Origin: Sindora glabra | Taxonomy: Eukaryota; Streptophyta; Magnoliopsida; Fabales; Fabaceae | Reading direction: 5' to 3' | Assembly: GCA_020226215.1 (NCBI GenBank) | Contig: CM035226.1 | Span: 91,164,895-91,228,894 of the forward strand | DNA length: 64,000 bases | Shown: piece by piece, positions 10,901-20,990 of the stretch | How positions within the stretch are numbered: position 1 is the first letter of the stretch | How the letters are laid out: each line of letters starts with the position of its first letter | The notes under the pieces: model-generated | What the model was told of the DNA's origin: nothing | Databases searched by the model: none | The model's input: the letters and a program-made list of their open reading frames with translations, nothing else | Made by a program: the position numbers and the translations under genes

Positions 10901-11749
10901 ATAATTCTCAATCCAAACATCATCTAAAACAATCAGAAATTTCTTCTTATCAAGGAACTCCTTGAGTTTAAGTTGTTGTTGATTAAGATCCATTGTGTCA
11001 CATGTTAAAGGAATAGCCTCAAGAATCATCCTTGTCAACTGCAAGAGATCAAATTCTTGAGTAACACAAACCCATAATTTAACATCAAAATACTCCTTTA
11101 ACATGTCATCATTATACACAAGTTGGGCAAGGGTTGTCTTCCCAACTCCACCTGTTCCAACTATGGGGATGACACATATATCGTCACTATCATCACATGA
11201 TAGCAACAATTTGAAAATGGACTCCTTATCAGCATCCCTACCGTATATTCCTAATTTTCCAGGTAAAGAAGTGGTTTGAAATTTTGCTGAAGGAATCCGA
11301 TAAACGCCTTCCCGTAAACCCAGGACATCTTTTTGTTTCTCAAGATTTTCTAATTTTTCCAAAATTATCTCCATTCCTTCGACAAACTGACGCAGTGGAC
11401 CAGCTGAAAAGCAACGTACCTTGCTCGTGCCTCCCTGCAATTCACCTTCCAGTTTCTGACTTGACACTGTGGTAGTGATCTCGTCCAGAAGGTCCTCTGT
11501 TTCAAACATGGCATCTTTGAGATCATTCAGCCACTCTCTTATGTGCAAGTCTGCAGTTTGCCTCTCCTCTGCATGGTTGACAAGTGCATCAACAGACCGC
11601 AATGTCATCTTCAACTTCTCTAGCAATTCAGGGCCATTATTCTGCTTTACTCCCTTGATGAAGTCTACCATCTCAGGAGAAGTCATCCTATCAAACAAAG
11701 TGTTAACAAAAGCAGAGAGAAATGCCCCACCCACCATTTCAGCAGCCAT
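7937..11749 (-). CDS. CC-NBS-LRR (CNL) disease resistance protein, RPP13-like 1 type
   Basis: Single-exon ORF of 1270 codons. I chose ATG 11749 (MAAEMVGGAFLSAFVN) because family members begin this way; an ATG 14 codons upstream is in frame. Order: coiled-coil domain (about 1-150) with the EDVID-like block AMFETEDLLDEI; NB-ARC with P-loop GTGGVGKTT (about 198-206), RNBS-A FDVKLWVCV, kinase-2 LIVLDDVW (272-279), RNBS-B SKILVTTRS, GLPL motif GGLPLA (363-368), RNBS-D CFAYCSMFP; the MHD position reads LHD (about 485-487, in FILHDLLNDLA); then a long LRR (about 540-1250). As known for CNLs, it should bind ADP/ATP and act as an intracellular receptor for pathogen effectors. No stop or frameshift is seen, so it appears intact. 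The last two LRR units are near-identical duplicates. Confidence 0.95.
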   Translation of the reverse strand: MAAEMVGGAFLSAFVNTLFDRMTSPEMVDFIKGVKQNNGPELLEKLKMTLRSVDALVNHAEERQTADLHIREWLNDLKDAMFETEDLLDEITTTVSSQKLEGELQGGTSKVRCFSAGPLRQFVEGMEIILEKLENLEKQKDVLGLREGVYRIPSAKFQTTSLPGKLGIYGRDADKESIFKLLLSCDDSDDICVIPIVGTGGVGKTTLAQLVYNDDMLKEYFDVKLWVCVTQEFDLLQLTRMILEAIPLTCDTMDLNQQQLKLKEFLDKKKFLIVLDDVWIENYVVWENLRRPFEFGAKGSKILVTTRSQNVASAMLTVQMHHLKPLTDDDCWLLFASHAFDGGKLRAYSKMEDIGRKIVRRCGGLPLAAKALGGLLRSKPDISEWEKVLESSIWGFPIDICNILPALMLSYHYLPSPLKRCFAYCSMFPKNYQFKKRELVRHWMAENFLQHPRINERMEEVGSEYFNDLVARSFFQQSSRKRFILHDLLNDLAQFVSTEFSFRLEGEKRHHMTNRTRYLSYSNVKFQDLEKIMATCKSLRSFLPSQVLSSSTYLNNEIITGLLPKLRRLRELSLSRCGNLTILPDSLGDLIHLRYLDLSFTAISKLPESTGSLYNLQTLLLTNCASLTGLPLSMGRLINLRSLDIRGTKLSQMPPDMSRLRNLQKLTAFVLGHACGPGIKGLKELMFLKGNLSIFNLQNVVDPRDAMDANLLGKEQLNGLTLEWSGDVNDSGEVRSVLNQLQPPKTLRKLTIRGYGSTSFPAWLGDSQFSNIASLRLHDCKNCLDLPPLGALPSLTHLSISGFSNVISVGGVFYKGPSSLVAKPFRSLETLHFENMPQWQEWLPFGDGDADGTFSDLQQLYIINCPNLVKGLPYKLPSLRKLVIKKCQQLVAILPSTVCDLELEYCEQVLMKEPLPLLLNLKISGHNALESLFTQMDKTSPCIAKLSISNCPRVFQLPGNGIACTLKFLNIINCKNLEFPTGQCFTLLASLCIKFSCDSLRSLMLNTFPKLSHLEIEECQHLGSLAASGTNAQCFASLHSLRISRCPNFVSFPSDGLSAPNLTHFLIGNCKKLKSLPDRMNNLLPSLVTLTISGCEELESFPEGGLPKRLNFLEIFHCGGLFANRKNWDLPTSLRSFSVKGICKDGEVFPEKWLLPSSLTSLYIRKLDNLKSLNEDLQHLTSLEHLGIGECSELQRMPEKLPLSLSALHIWNCSKLQCMPKKLPLSLSALHIWNCPLLEQRCKGEKSEDWPNVCHIPLIRLNGKLIRYGS
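8049..8180 (-). repeat. 66-bp tandem duplication in the last LRRs of the CNL gene
   Basis: Two near-identical 66-bp units (8049-8114 and 8115-8180) each encode 22 residues: the units share KLPLSLSALHIWNC and differ at a few positions (MPEK against MPKK). The length is a multiple of three, so the frame is kept. This is one added LRR and looks recent. Confidence 0.9.
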
Positions 11750-12450
11750 GATTGATTTTGTTCTTAGTAAAGCAGAAAATTGTATATGCAAACAGGAAGA
11801 AAGCAGTAAGAATCTGCTGAGGCTTTTACAGGCATCGGCCTATAAACTGTGGGCCGATTGCCAAATCATTGACTTCAAGAATTTGGCCGTCCAGAACATT
11901 ACGTCGTACTTTCAATTTGAAAAACGAAGGGGACACTTTCATGCTAAAGTTGACAAAATGAAAATGGAAACTCTCGGGAAATTTCTTAATATAATTACAG
12001 ATTACTAAAATGAAAAAAATAATTGATATTTTCAACATATAATATAAGTTCGGTTGAAGATAGAAAATGAAATTTTACTATAAAAATCATCTCCAGACAA
12101 AACAAACGGCGTAACAAATTGTGACATTTTATAAGTGGCGTTTCTCAATGCCATGATTTGGTGCATTCAATCTAGATCCCTTTGTAGTTGACGACCAGAC
12201 CCCCCAAATGCTCTTAAACCTAATTCTGTATAATGGTTGTGTGTGATGATGGCTTCCTATCTTAATTTCAAACTCTCCATGGTAGGTACTGTGTTGCAAT
12301 TGTGATTTACTGAACACTGCGGAAGAGGGAGGGAGGGAGGGAGGGAGGGAAAATTGCGAGGAAGAAGATTCAAACCTCGGACTCATTCTTACCGATCGAT
12401 AATCATAACGTTTTCCTTGGCAAAATAATCTATCAACTATCAAGGAAAAT
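11750..12450. other. Upstream region of the CNL gene
   Basis: The CNL 5' UTR and promoter should lie here on the minus strand. No convincing TATA box or start-proximal intron could be fixed. Open frames on both strands lack recognisable protein character. A G-rich repeat lies at 12327-12349. Confidence 0.5.
12327..12349 (+). repeat. (GGGA)n tract, potential G-quadruplex
   Basis: Six GGG runs are separated by single adenines, satisfying the usual G3N1-7 quadruplex pattern on the plus strand. It lies about 580 bp upstream of the CNL start codon, so the G-rich strand is the template-side strand for that gene. It is also a simple microsatellite. Confidence 0.85.
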
Positions 12451-14390
12451 GAAAACTGCCCTTTATTTTAGATATAGTTGTATTTTATTCCCATTAAATC
12501 TAAAAATCTATAAATTAAAATTTTTATTATAAATAATTTATAATTAACACATATTATTTATTTAATTAATCATTTAATCAAATTATATAATTTAAAAAAA
12601 TAAATTACAGTATTATTATATATTAATTTATTATATCATTTTTATGAGTAATTTTTATATTATATAATTAATAAAATTAAATTAAATATATAAAATTTTA
12701 ATTAAGTCCCTAAAAATAAATTACAAAATTATATATAAAAAATAATATAGTAAAATAACATATAAAAATATTATGATTAAAAATATTTAATTTAATATAA
12801 TAATTATTTAAATAAATGATGGATATTAATTATAAATTTCTTAATTTAAAATTTTAACTCACAAATTTCTAAAATTTATGGAATAAAATCCAATTATCCA
12901 AAGTTTTAGACGGTTTTCAAAATTTTTCTCTAAATTATTTATGAAAGGTAGAATCAATTGACATGGATGCAGAGTTATGACATTCATATAAATGGATAAC
13001 TTTCTCTATAAAAATGAATTTTTTATCCAACAATATATTTATAAGTGATTATAATATAATATTTACGCGGTATTTAGTACAATGGAGTTTCAAAATTCAG
13101 GATAATATGTTAAATTTTAAAATTATTAAATTAAAAAATTTTAATTATAATTATTTTTTAGAAGAATATAATCAAATGATTTTAATTTAATAATTTTTAA
13201 AATCATTACATTCTTCCTTAAATTTTAAAATTTTTAGAATACTGTATAATTCATCTATGTATTAACAAAATGTAAGAAAAATTTAGATAATAATAAATAT
13301 ATTATTAACTACAGTATAACTTTGATAAATTGATAATTTTGATTAAATAATATTTTTAACCAATCCTAACTTGAAATCAACATGATAAATTACTAATTAA
13401 AAATTATCTACAGAATAACTCCGAGTCTGGCCTCCTTTTTCTGTTTGTAATCGTAGGGCTCTATGATAGGACCTTGTTTCCCATTTTTCTTTTCCTTATA
13501 TTTTAGAACAGGAGCCCTTCTTAGTTCACCACAAGCCATTTTAAAATAATCAAAAAGATGTGAAAGAGGGTGTTTTTCTTTTTGGTTACGTATTTGCTGC
13601 CAAAAAAATACAAATAAGCCTTCTAAATTATAGTTTAGTATTATCTAATTTCTTTAAAATTTCAAAACTTGCAAACAATCTATTGAATTAAAGTTTTTAA
13701 AAACATGAAAATATTTACAACTTATTTTAAAAAAATAAAAAAGCATGTATATTATTAATAACTGTTTATAATTATTTTGGATTCGAATTTAATTAAATTT
13801 TGAATGAAGTTATTACTAAAATAAAATATCAGTAATAGAATTGATTTTATAATATATTTATGATATAAAAATTTCTATTAAATTATTACAAAAACTTTAT
13901 TAAATTCTATTTGGAAAAAATAAAATATGCATTTTTTAATTTTTTTTAATACTTCTTTCATTTTTTTGTACCAATAAAAGTTAAAAAAAAACTAAAAATG
14001 ACTCACTGCTGTCTTTTTCTGTTTTCTTTAATTGTAATTATAATTTTAATGAGTAAATTATTTTGAAATTTTTAAAGAAATTATTTATAAATTTTAAAAC
14101 ATTAAAAAGATTTTATGACATTAAACCATACTTTAAAGAATTTATTTATATTTTCCCTTATTTTCCATAATCACAAGGCAAAATACGAATAACACGGATG
14201 TATCTAATCTTGTTGAAGGTCCGAATCCTACTATCAACTTCTTCAAGTTTTCAAAAAATCAAAAGTGCTGAAATTACAATTAAAAAGAAATTAACAAAAA
14301 AGATGGATGAGCTATTTGTGACTCTTTTTATTTTTTAATTTTTTCATAATAAGTATAAAAAAGGTAATGAGAGCAAATAAAGAAACACAT
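12451..14390. other. AT-rich spacer
   Basis: No gene is supported. The stretch is made of A/T homopolymer-rich DNA with one MITE-like inverted-repeat unit (13087-13236) and a slightly less AT-rich patch around 13430-13560 that I do not recognise. Confidence 0.6.
13087..13236. mobile_element. MITE-like inverted-repeat element, family A copy 1
   Basis: The left arm (TTTCAAAATTCAGGATAATATG) and the right arm read in reverse complement (TTCTAAAAATTTTAAAATTT then AAGGAAGAATGTAATGATT) are imperfect inverted copies. A related unit lies inside the LINE at 23714-23858. Non-coding, about 150 bp. Confidence 0.45.
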
Positions 14391-14997
14391 TGAGTCTGTT
14401 TGGGTATGGGTCTGGTTTTTAAAAATATTTTTTATTTTTTATTTCTACAAACAAAAGAAGTTGTTTCAGAATTTATTTTTAGAATCAATTTTTAAAAAAT
14501 ATAATTCCAAATGTTGAACTTAAAAGCATAAATAATTTATAGATATTTTCTTAATTTGTTCTCTTATTCTTTATGATAATTTTCTAATTTAATGAAATAT
14601 TTTCTTATTTCCAACACCAACCACCTTCTATTTTTTAATTAAAAAATAGTTTTTTAAAATAATATTTTTAAAACAGTTTTTGAAAATACAAAAACCAAAA
14701 ATATCCAAACAAATTATTTTTAAAAATTATTTTCAGATCTAAGAAAAATCAAGAATAGAAAATATTTAGAAGAATATAGAAGAAAATATTTTATTTAATT
14801 ATAAATTTAACATCAAAAATAAAAAAAATAAATTAAAATTTTTAAAATTTATTTCTATTTTTTAATTTTTAAGTTATATGTTTGAAGTTATAATTTTTTA
14901 AAAATAAATTTTGAAAATAGTTATGAAATAGGCTCTTTTTTGAAAAAAATCATAAAAATAAAAAATTATTTTCAAAAATAGTAAATAAACAGACTCA
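14391..14997. mobile_element. MITE-like element with TGAGTCTGTTT ends
   Basis: The element starts TGAGTCTGTTTGGG and ends with the reverse complement of TGAGTCTGTTTA (about 14986-14997). The interior is A/T homopolymer-rich (repeated TTTTTAAAAAT-type words). Similar interiors recur at about 17000-17345, 19495-19830 and 44830-45125, suggesting one abundant family. No coding capacity; no clear target duplication. Confidence 0.55.
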
Positions 14998-15059
14998 TTA
15001 TCTCTGTAAATGCAATCATGTCAAACTTTAACAATAATTTATTCAAAATACATTTTTTA

Positions 15060-15089
15060 CCCCCCCCCCCGCCCCGGGGGGAGGGGAGG
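15060..15089. repeat. Poly(C)/poly(G) patch
   Basis: A run of 11 C is followed by GCCCC, then a G6 run and GAGGGGAGG, in an otherwise very AT-rich neighbourhood. It can fold on itself (CCCC/GGGG) or form G-quadruplex or i-motif structures. It may also be a site of sequencing length error. Confidence 0.8.
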
Positions 15090-15099
15090 CATTCATAAA

Positions 15100-17390
15100 C
15101 TAATTGAAATTCAAGTTAAAAACAATTAAAAAGATTCACGATTGACTTAGATGTCTTTTTCTTTTTCAATTTTTTTAATTAAAATTTTAACATTTTCATT
15201 TTATGGATACGCAAAATTCTCTAAAATTTATGCAAATATCAAATTTAATATATAAAATTTGAAACTCAATAAATCACAACCCTCAACTTAAAAAAAAAGA
15301 AGTTAAATGGTGTATTAGTACATCGTTAAATCTAATCATATATCAAATTTAATTTTTTTTTAGATTTTATTTATTTTATGATAATATATTAATAATTAAA
15401 TTTAACGGAGCATCAATACCCCGTCTAATTAATATGTACCATAAATTTTTTCCCAAAAAAAATAGCAACTTAGGCTTACGTAAAAGTGCAAGGAATTTGT
15501 GACCTATTTTGTTACTTATTTTTATTCTTTCTCTGTCCTCACTCTATCTTAGAAGTCATTCCTTGTACAATGCAAAACAAAAGCACATAAACAATCACAG
15601 GTTTTTGTTTTGAAAAGGTATCGTGCATAGTTGAATAATCGGACAATTTTATATTTATTACTTTGATTTTCACATTTTTGCTATCGTTAAAGTTGTAGAT
15701 AGGCTTGTAAATCAGCCGAATTTTTCCATGTTTAAGCTCGAATTTAACAAAATTAAGCATATTCAAACTCAAACTTGAATTTGTCAAATTTTCAAAATTT
15801 GAACTTGAGCTTTAACTAGATTATTAAATGAGCGTAATCAAATTTAAATAAATTTCAATAAATTACATAATTTTTTAAAAAAATAGTAAAAATATAAAAT
15901 AGTTTCTTGGTACAAATAAGTGACACTACAAATATACATATATAATGAAATCTTAATATTTAAATATTGTATAATAACTACACAAATAACAAAATAAGCA
16001 AGTAGCTTAATCATAAATCATTTTGGTTTAAGAATCGGAGAAGTACAATTTCTTATTTTTTTGCTTTTGTAAAATAAAAATAATAAGAATTTTTTTGATA
16101 ATATCAAAAAATTATTTAATTAAATAAATTGATTATTTAGTAAAATTATAAATAACATAATTAATAAAAAAATATATAGAAGTTCAATAAAGTCATTTAG
16201 ATTTGTAAATATGAAGACTTTTGTAGTTTAAAACTCAAACTTGGTTCATGTAGGCCCAAATTCATTTAATTTGAACATAAGTTGAGTTTTTACTCGTTAA
16301 AGTCGAACTGTCTATATATAATTTGATGCATTTATAACTTTAATTGCAAATGTAATCAAATTCTGTAGCAGGTTAATAAAATTCTATTATAAATTTAATT
16401 AAAGAAAAAATGCAAAATACTCTATCTAATTTTATGTAGTTTCCTTCTTCAACTTTGTAAACTAGGATATCACTCCATTAAACTACAAAAAACTTGGACA
16501 TAACACCATAATCAACTCAAATTTTCATTTTATCAAATTATGCAATTTTTTATATATTTTTCAATTAAGAATCACAATCTTTTCTTTAGTGATGGTTTAT
16601 TTCATCATTTTTTCATATAATTATTATGTTAAATAATTAATAGAAATTAAATTGAATACATAAAATTTTAATTAAATACTTAAAAATGAGTTATAAAATT
16701 ATGTGTGAAAAAATTATCAATATTCTATAATTTTGTGACTTTTGTTTAAAAAATTCACGAAAAAATTATGTTTTGATAAGAATGATAAATGTTAATTTTA
16801 AATTTTTATATAATATAAGTAAGTAATATCTAAATTTTAAAAGTTAAAAGGAGCAAAATCTAGGTGTTTTTTTTCCTTAAATTAGAAGTTTTCCATTCGT
16901 TATCTCTTTTAGACTTAAGGAATTAAAAAATTGAATTTTTTGTGTTGATTGCCTTTTCTGCAATAGCAATTTTTCTTATAAAACAAGCATTGGAAAGGGG
17001 AAAATTAAGGATATGTTTTTTAATACATTTTTACTTTTTATTTTTAAAAATTATATCAAAAATTATTTTTAAAATTTTTTTGTTTTCAAAAAATATTTTC
17101 AAATTTAAAGAAAATAAAGAATAAAGAATGTTTAAATAAATAATATTTTATTTAATTACAAATTTGATATTTAAAATAAAAAAATAAATTAAGAAAATAT
17201 TAAAAATTTTATTTTTAATTTTAAATTATATATTTAGAATTCTAATTTTTAAAAATAAATTTAAAAAAAATTATCAAATAAAAATTTTATTTTTAAAAAT
17301 AAAAAATAAAAAATTATTTTTAAACATAGTAAATAAATCGGACGTAGTGGCTCACAAGCCTCCTAACCTTAGCCTTTTAACGGAGGCCCC
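15100..17390. other. AT-rich spacer with repeat debris
   Basis: No gene is supported. 15640-16330 contains words such as CAAACTCAAACTTG and GTTTAAAACTCAAACTTG in opposite settings, suggesting an old inverted-repeat element with uncertain ends. 17000-17345 resembles the interior of the 14391 MITE family. A short less AT-rich patch lies at 17340-17395. Confidence 0.5.
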
Positions 17391-17393
17391 GAC

Positions 17394-17395
<2 letters not shown>

Positions 17396-17441
<46 letters not shown>
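17396..17441. repeat. (TTA)n microsatellite, about 15 units
   Basis: An uninterrupted trinucleotide run of about 46 bp, likely length-polymorphic. Confidence 0.95.
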
Positions 17442-17486
17442 GCAGTTATATATAAGATTTTAAGCTTAGAAGATATAACTAACTAT

Positions 17487-17690
17487 GATTGGTTTAAGCG
17501 GTTAAAAATTTAATTGTATTAAGTAAAATTTCATGTTTGAACTTTATAAATAGAGAAAATTATTATTTAGAGAGTTTCTCTCTCATATTGAATCCACTTA
17601 ACTTGAGTTTAAATTAGTCTAAGATCTAATATGACTTATCGAATAATTAGTCTAAGATCTAATATGACTTATCAAATAATTGATGATTAA
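17487..17690 (+). mobile_element. tRNA-derived SINE-like unit
   Basis: GATTGGTTTAAGCGGTTA resembles a Pol III box A region (TRGCNNAGTGG with changes). TTTCATGTTTGAACTTTA, about 40 bp later, resembles box B (GGTTCRANNCC). This spacing is typical of tRNA-derived SINE heads. The tail contains a tandem 33-bp duplication (17613-17678). The call rests on box similarity only. Confidence 0.4.
17613..17678. repeat. 33-bp tandem duplication
   Basis: The word ATTAGTCTAAGATCTAATAT and its continuation are repeated with a 33-bp period (starts at 17613 and 17646), nearly identical. Confidence 0.85.
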
Positions 17691-17740
17691 TGCCAAAAAA
17701 AAAACTTAAAAGAATACCACATTGAACTTTAATGTAAGTG

Positions 17741-17992
17741 GGTTATGTTTATTTTTCCATTATTTATGTAAAAATAAAAACAAGGATGTGCATTTGTTAA
17801 ATAAAGGATTTTTTTTTTTTGTTTTTCTACACATATACTGATAATTGAATTTTACCAAAAATTGTTATAGGTAGGTCGGTTATGTTTACTTTTCCATTAT
17901 TTATATAAAAACAAAAACAAGGATGTGCATTTGTCCAAAAAGGGAATTTTCTCTTTCGTTTTTCTACACATATATTGATAATTGAATTTTAG
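17741..17992. repeat. Tandem duplication with about 137-bp period
   Basis: Two copies (17741-17865 and 17878-17992) share GGTTATGTTTA, AACAAGGATGTGCATTTGT and GATAATTGAATTTTA in the same order with minor differences. Non-coding. Confidence 0.85.
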
Positions 17993-18464
17993 AAAAAATA
18001 ATATAATACTGAAAATGATATCCAAAATTGAGTTTTGAATATTTTATATCAATTAAATTAAGTTTTACAAATTTATCTTATAATCTTGTATTTAATGGTA
18101 GTACTTGATTTGCATTGAAAATTTAATTTTAAATTCTTTTTAAATGTATATATTATTTTTGTTAATTTTATAAATATCAATCAACATAACTAGAAACTAT
18201 CATTTTATGAATTTTCAAGTTGTAAACATCAAACTTATCTATCTTCAGCAAATATTTTTAAAATATTGATCACTCATCTGAGTTCGAAGATATAAACAAA
18301 TTAATGAGAAACTAAAAACCCATTGATTTCCCTACCTTTTGCTTGTTGGAACACAGAAGTGAAACTGTTGATATTTTCACTGTTAAACACTCACATTCCA
18401 GTAACTAGTAAAAGTTAAGGATGAAAATAAATAATTCAAATTATACAACATAAACGGAAATCAT

Positions 18465-19025
18465 TCAAAAATGAGAGACCGTAACATTGTACTCAACAAC
18501 AGCGTTGCCAGATTTAGCGTCAAACCAGACAGTCTTTGCCAGCGCATATCCCCGAGCAAACCGGAAGACGCCGCTGCCTCCAACAATCGGCATTTCTCTA
18601 ACGTTTTCCATTACTGAATTCCTGCCAAGAATGCTGAGATTGCTTCCATTGTATATTCCCTCTGTAAATGCAAAATTCATCACCATCAGCAGTGCAAAAT
18701 CATGCTGAGAAACCGAAGCATACATTCCTTGAGCTTTTCCAACAAGCTTGGACCTTGGCTTTGGGCCTTCTGTCAAAGGATCATCTGCCATGAAAGTGGC
18801 TCCAAAACCACCAGAAGGACTGCTTGGAGGATTGATGATTCTCACAACACTTGGGTTTTTTCCTTGCACAGTGTCGTGAAAGTAGAAGTGGAGACGGGTG
18901 GTTTTCTCAATCCTTGTGGCTAAGAGGTTTGGAGATTGTTCTGAGAACATCCCATTAATTGTGGGTGGGCAGGTGAAGAGAAGAATGAGATGGAAGAGAA
19001 CAAAAACACTGAGTAGGGAAGACAT
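18465..19025 (-). CDS. Dirigent protein 1 (DIR22-like), secreted
   Basis: This is a 186-codon intronless gene. I chose ATG 19025 over an in-frame ATG 17 codons upstream because that upstream ATG lies in the TATA box, and because the chosen start opens a signal peptide (MSSLLSVFVLFHLILLFTC). The dirigent domain follows: KTTRLHFYFHDTVQG, GGFGATFMADDPLTEGP, AQGMYASVSQHDFALLMVMN, FTEGIYNGSNLSILGRN, REMPIVGGSGVFRFARGYAL, and the C-terminus VVEYNVTVSHF. Length fits the family (about 180-195). Dirigent proteins are apoplastic all-beta proteins that bind monolignol radicals made by oxidases and direct stereoselective coupling to lignans. N-glycosylation sites are likely at NGS and NVT. It is a paralogue of the gene at 45683-46258. 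The exact product cannot be predicted from sequence. Confidence 0.94.
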   Translation of the reverse strand: MSSLLSVFVLFHLILLFTCPPTINGMFSEQSPNLLATRIEKTTRLHFYFHDTVQGKNPSVVRIINPPSSPSGGFGATFMADDPLTEGPKPRSKLVGKAQGMYASVSQHDFALLMVMNFAFTEGIYNGSNLSILGRNSVMENVREMPIVGGSGVFRFARGYALAKTVWFDAKSGNAVVEYNVTVSHF

Positions 19026-19074
19026 TGTAAGAAAATTCCAGTTTAGTTGGTTCCTTTGGAGTTTAGAAGCCCTC

Positions 19075-19081
19075 ATTTATA
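19075..19081 (-). promoter_or_regulatory. TATA box of dirigent gene 1
   Basis: CCTATAAATGAGG on the minus strand lies about 50 bp upstream of the ATG at 19025, the normal distance for a plant promoter with a short 5' UTR. Confidence 0.75.
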
Positions 19082-19199
19082 GGATACTAAAAAAGTGGGG
19101 ATTTATGTTTCTCCATTTGACTCTTGGTTTTTTGTTCCCAACAAATGAGGTGGGAGCAATGGTTGAATAAAATTTATAAAAAACCTATGCAGTCCGGGA

Positions 19200-20580
19200 C
19201 CAGTTACGAAATTTTATAGATTTAAATTTTAAAAATTGAAGTCATTTTGAAATGCAACTGATTTGGTCCATAATAGACTTTTCCGTATTTACGAAATCTA
19301 AGGACTCCCAATTAAATTCTACAAATTAGCTCATATCCCTTATGAATTTTGATAAGTTTTACATATCGGTAATACAAACTTACCCATCGTAAATAAGCTT
19401 AGATAATTGTCTTGATAATTATCCATTTGACTTGACTTGTTGTATTGTTATATATTTTTAAATGTTTTTTTCAATTTAAATATCATGAATTAGGAATTTT
19501 TGCGTGTATTTAAATATATTTTAATTTTTGAGTTTTTAAAAACTATTTTTAAAAATTATTTTTAAAAGTTATTTTTTATTCTCAAAAATTTTTTTTAAAT
19601 TGAAACAAAACTAAGATCAGTGAATAATTAATATTATAAATAAAAAAATATTTTATTTAGCTATAAAATTGATATTCAAAATAAAAAAATAGGTTCAAAG
19701 AATGACTAACTTGCTTCTATTTTTATTTTTAAATTATATATTTAAAAAATAGGTTAACAAACAGATTTTCCTATTTTTAAAAACAAAAAAATTGAAAACT
19801 ATTTTTATAAATAGAAAACAAATAGACACTTTAATTTCTGCATTAATTATCGCTCTTAGAAGGAAACGAAAGCATGGAAGAATTCGTTTCCATTGGGATT
19901 TAAGATGGAAAGCTTAGCAATAATTTAACCAACAAAGAGTAACGTAAAATCGCTGCTATTGAAGAAAAATATTCTTAATCCGCTTCTAGAAGTATCCTTT
20001 TAAGCAAAACCCGACTCTCTTCTCAAATGAGGATACTTAAGAAAATTGACAACGAGGGATATATAATTATTAATTATTCTTATTCCCTTAGATTCACAAA
20101 AAGATTAATTAATGATGAGAAAGGATATTTTCTTCTTTCATTTGTTAAAGACAAGAGGTTCTCCCGTAATTAATGTTGCAACATTCAATATCCTATTTAG
20201 AACTTTTTTTTTCTTTTTCTTAATAATATAAACGGTGAAATACATATGCAAAACCTTAGAATCAAATCTAAAATGTAGAAAAAGATAAAAATCTTCAAAT
20301 CTCATTATATACCATTTGAGTTAAAATTTTTTGCTTCAATATTGTGCAAAATTTACATTAAAAATGAATAACAATTTGTCGCATTATTTAAAAAAAGTAC
20401 TAATCATTTAAAAAATTTTATTAACAATAAAAAATTTGTTAATAATTTATTAATGATATGATAATATATTAATAGGTTAATTTTTTAATAAAAATGATAA
20501 TTTATTAATATATAAATACATAAAATTTTAAAAAAATAATATTTTAAAATAATATCAAATGCCATCTCAACATTAATGTG
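19200..20580. other. AT-rich spacer
   Basis: No gene is supported. 19495-19830 resembles the interior of the 14391 MITE family (TTTTTAAAAACTATTTTTAA-type words, ending in AAACAAATAGACACT). 19860-20180 is less repetitive but has no coding signal I recognise. Confidence 0.5.
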
Positions 20581-20582
20581 TT

Positions 20583-20880
20583 AGGAAAAAAATTTAAATT
20601 CTTTTTAATTAAAGAGATTATAGGATTTATTGAAAAAGACTAATTTTTTTTAGGTGCTGTAGATTAAAATACTCAAAATGGCCTCTTCGGTCAGATATTG
20701 ATTTGAAATGATGCAAATGTGGGGCTATCATAGGAAAAAAATTTAAATTCTTTTTAATTAAAGAGATTATAGGACTTATTTAAAAAGACTAATTTTTTAA
20801 GGCGCTGTAGATTAAAATACTCAAAATGGCTTCTTCGGTCAGATATTGATTTGAAATGATGCAAATGTGGGGCTATCATA
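20583..20880. repeat. 149-bp tandem duplication
   Basis: Two near-identical units (20583-20731 and 20732-20880) each run from GGAAAAAAATTTAAATTC to ATGCAAATGTGGGGCTATCA. They include a less AT-rich block (CAAAATGGCYTCTTCGGTCA). A higher-GC patch continues directly to about 20990. High identity points to recent duplication. Confidence 0.92.
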
Positions 20881-20990
20881 GCACCGTAGAAGCCGATGGA
20901 TGAGCTGCAGCCTTTGCAGAGCAGGCTTGCTTCCCTTGCAAACATGGGCTGCTTTCCTAGCTTCTAGAACTTTTCTTGCTGTGCTTTGGC
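20881..20990. other. Unrecognised GC-richer patch
   Basis: The patch (GCACCGTAGAAGCCGATGG to about TGTGCTTTGGCTCCC) stands out from its AT-rich surroundings and looks exon- or UTR-like. It has short open frames on both strands, including a 63-codon minus frame that spans into the tandem repeat, but no recognisable protein. It may be the 5' part of a former gene. Confidence 0.4.

Noticed and set aside
11750..11791. 14-codon N-terminal extension of the CNL
   Set aside because: Family members start at MAAE-type sequence; the extension has no counterpart that I recognise.
8041..12008. Plus-strand open frames of 63-179 codons across the CNL gene (8041, 8907, 9816, 10514, 11284, 11469)
   Set aside because: They are antisense shadows of the minus-strand CNL reading frame and show no protein family features.
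12129..12443. 104-codon minus-strand open frame upstream of the CNL
   Set aside because: It runs through the (GGGA)n tract, giving a low-complexity Pro/Ser stretch, and has no recognisable domain.
19026..19076. Upstream ATG extending dirigent gene 1 by 17 codons
   Set aside because: The upstream ATG lies within the TATA box region, and the extension would hide the signal peptide behind a charged N-terminus.
18487..19170. Plus-strand frames over dirigent gene 1 (and 45689-46190 over gene 2)
   Set aside because: Antisense shadows of the dirigent coding regions.
20640..20880. snoRNA or snRNA gene in the tandem unit
   Set aside because: ATGATG-like words are present but no complete C/D box, H/ACA or snRNA architecture could be supported.
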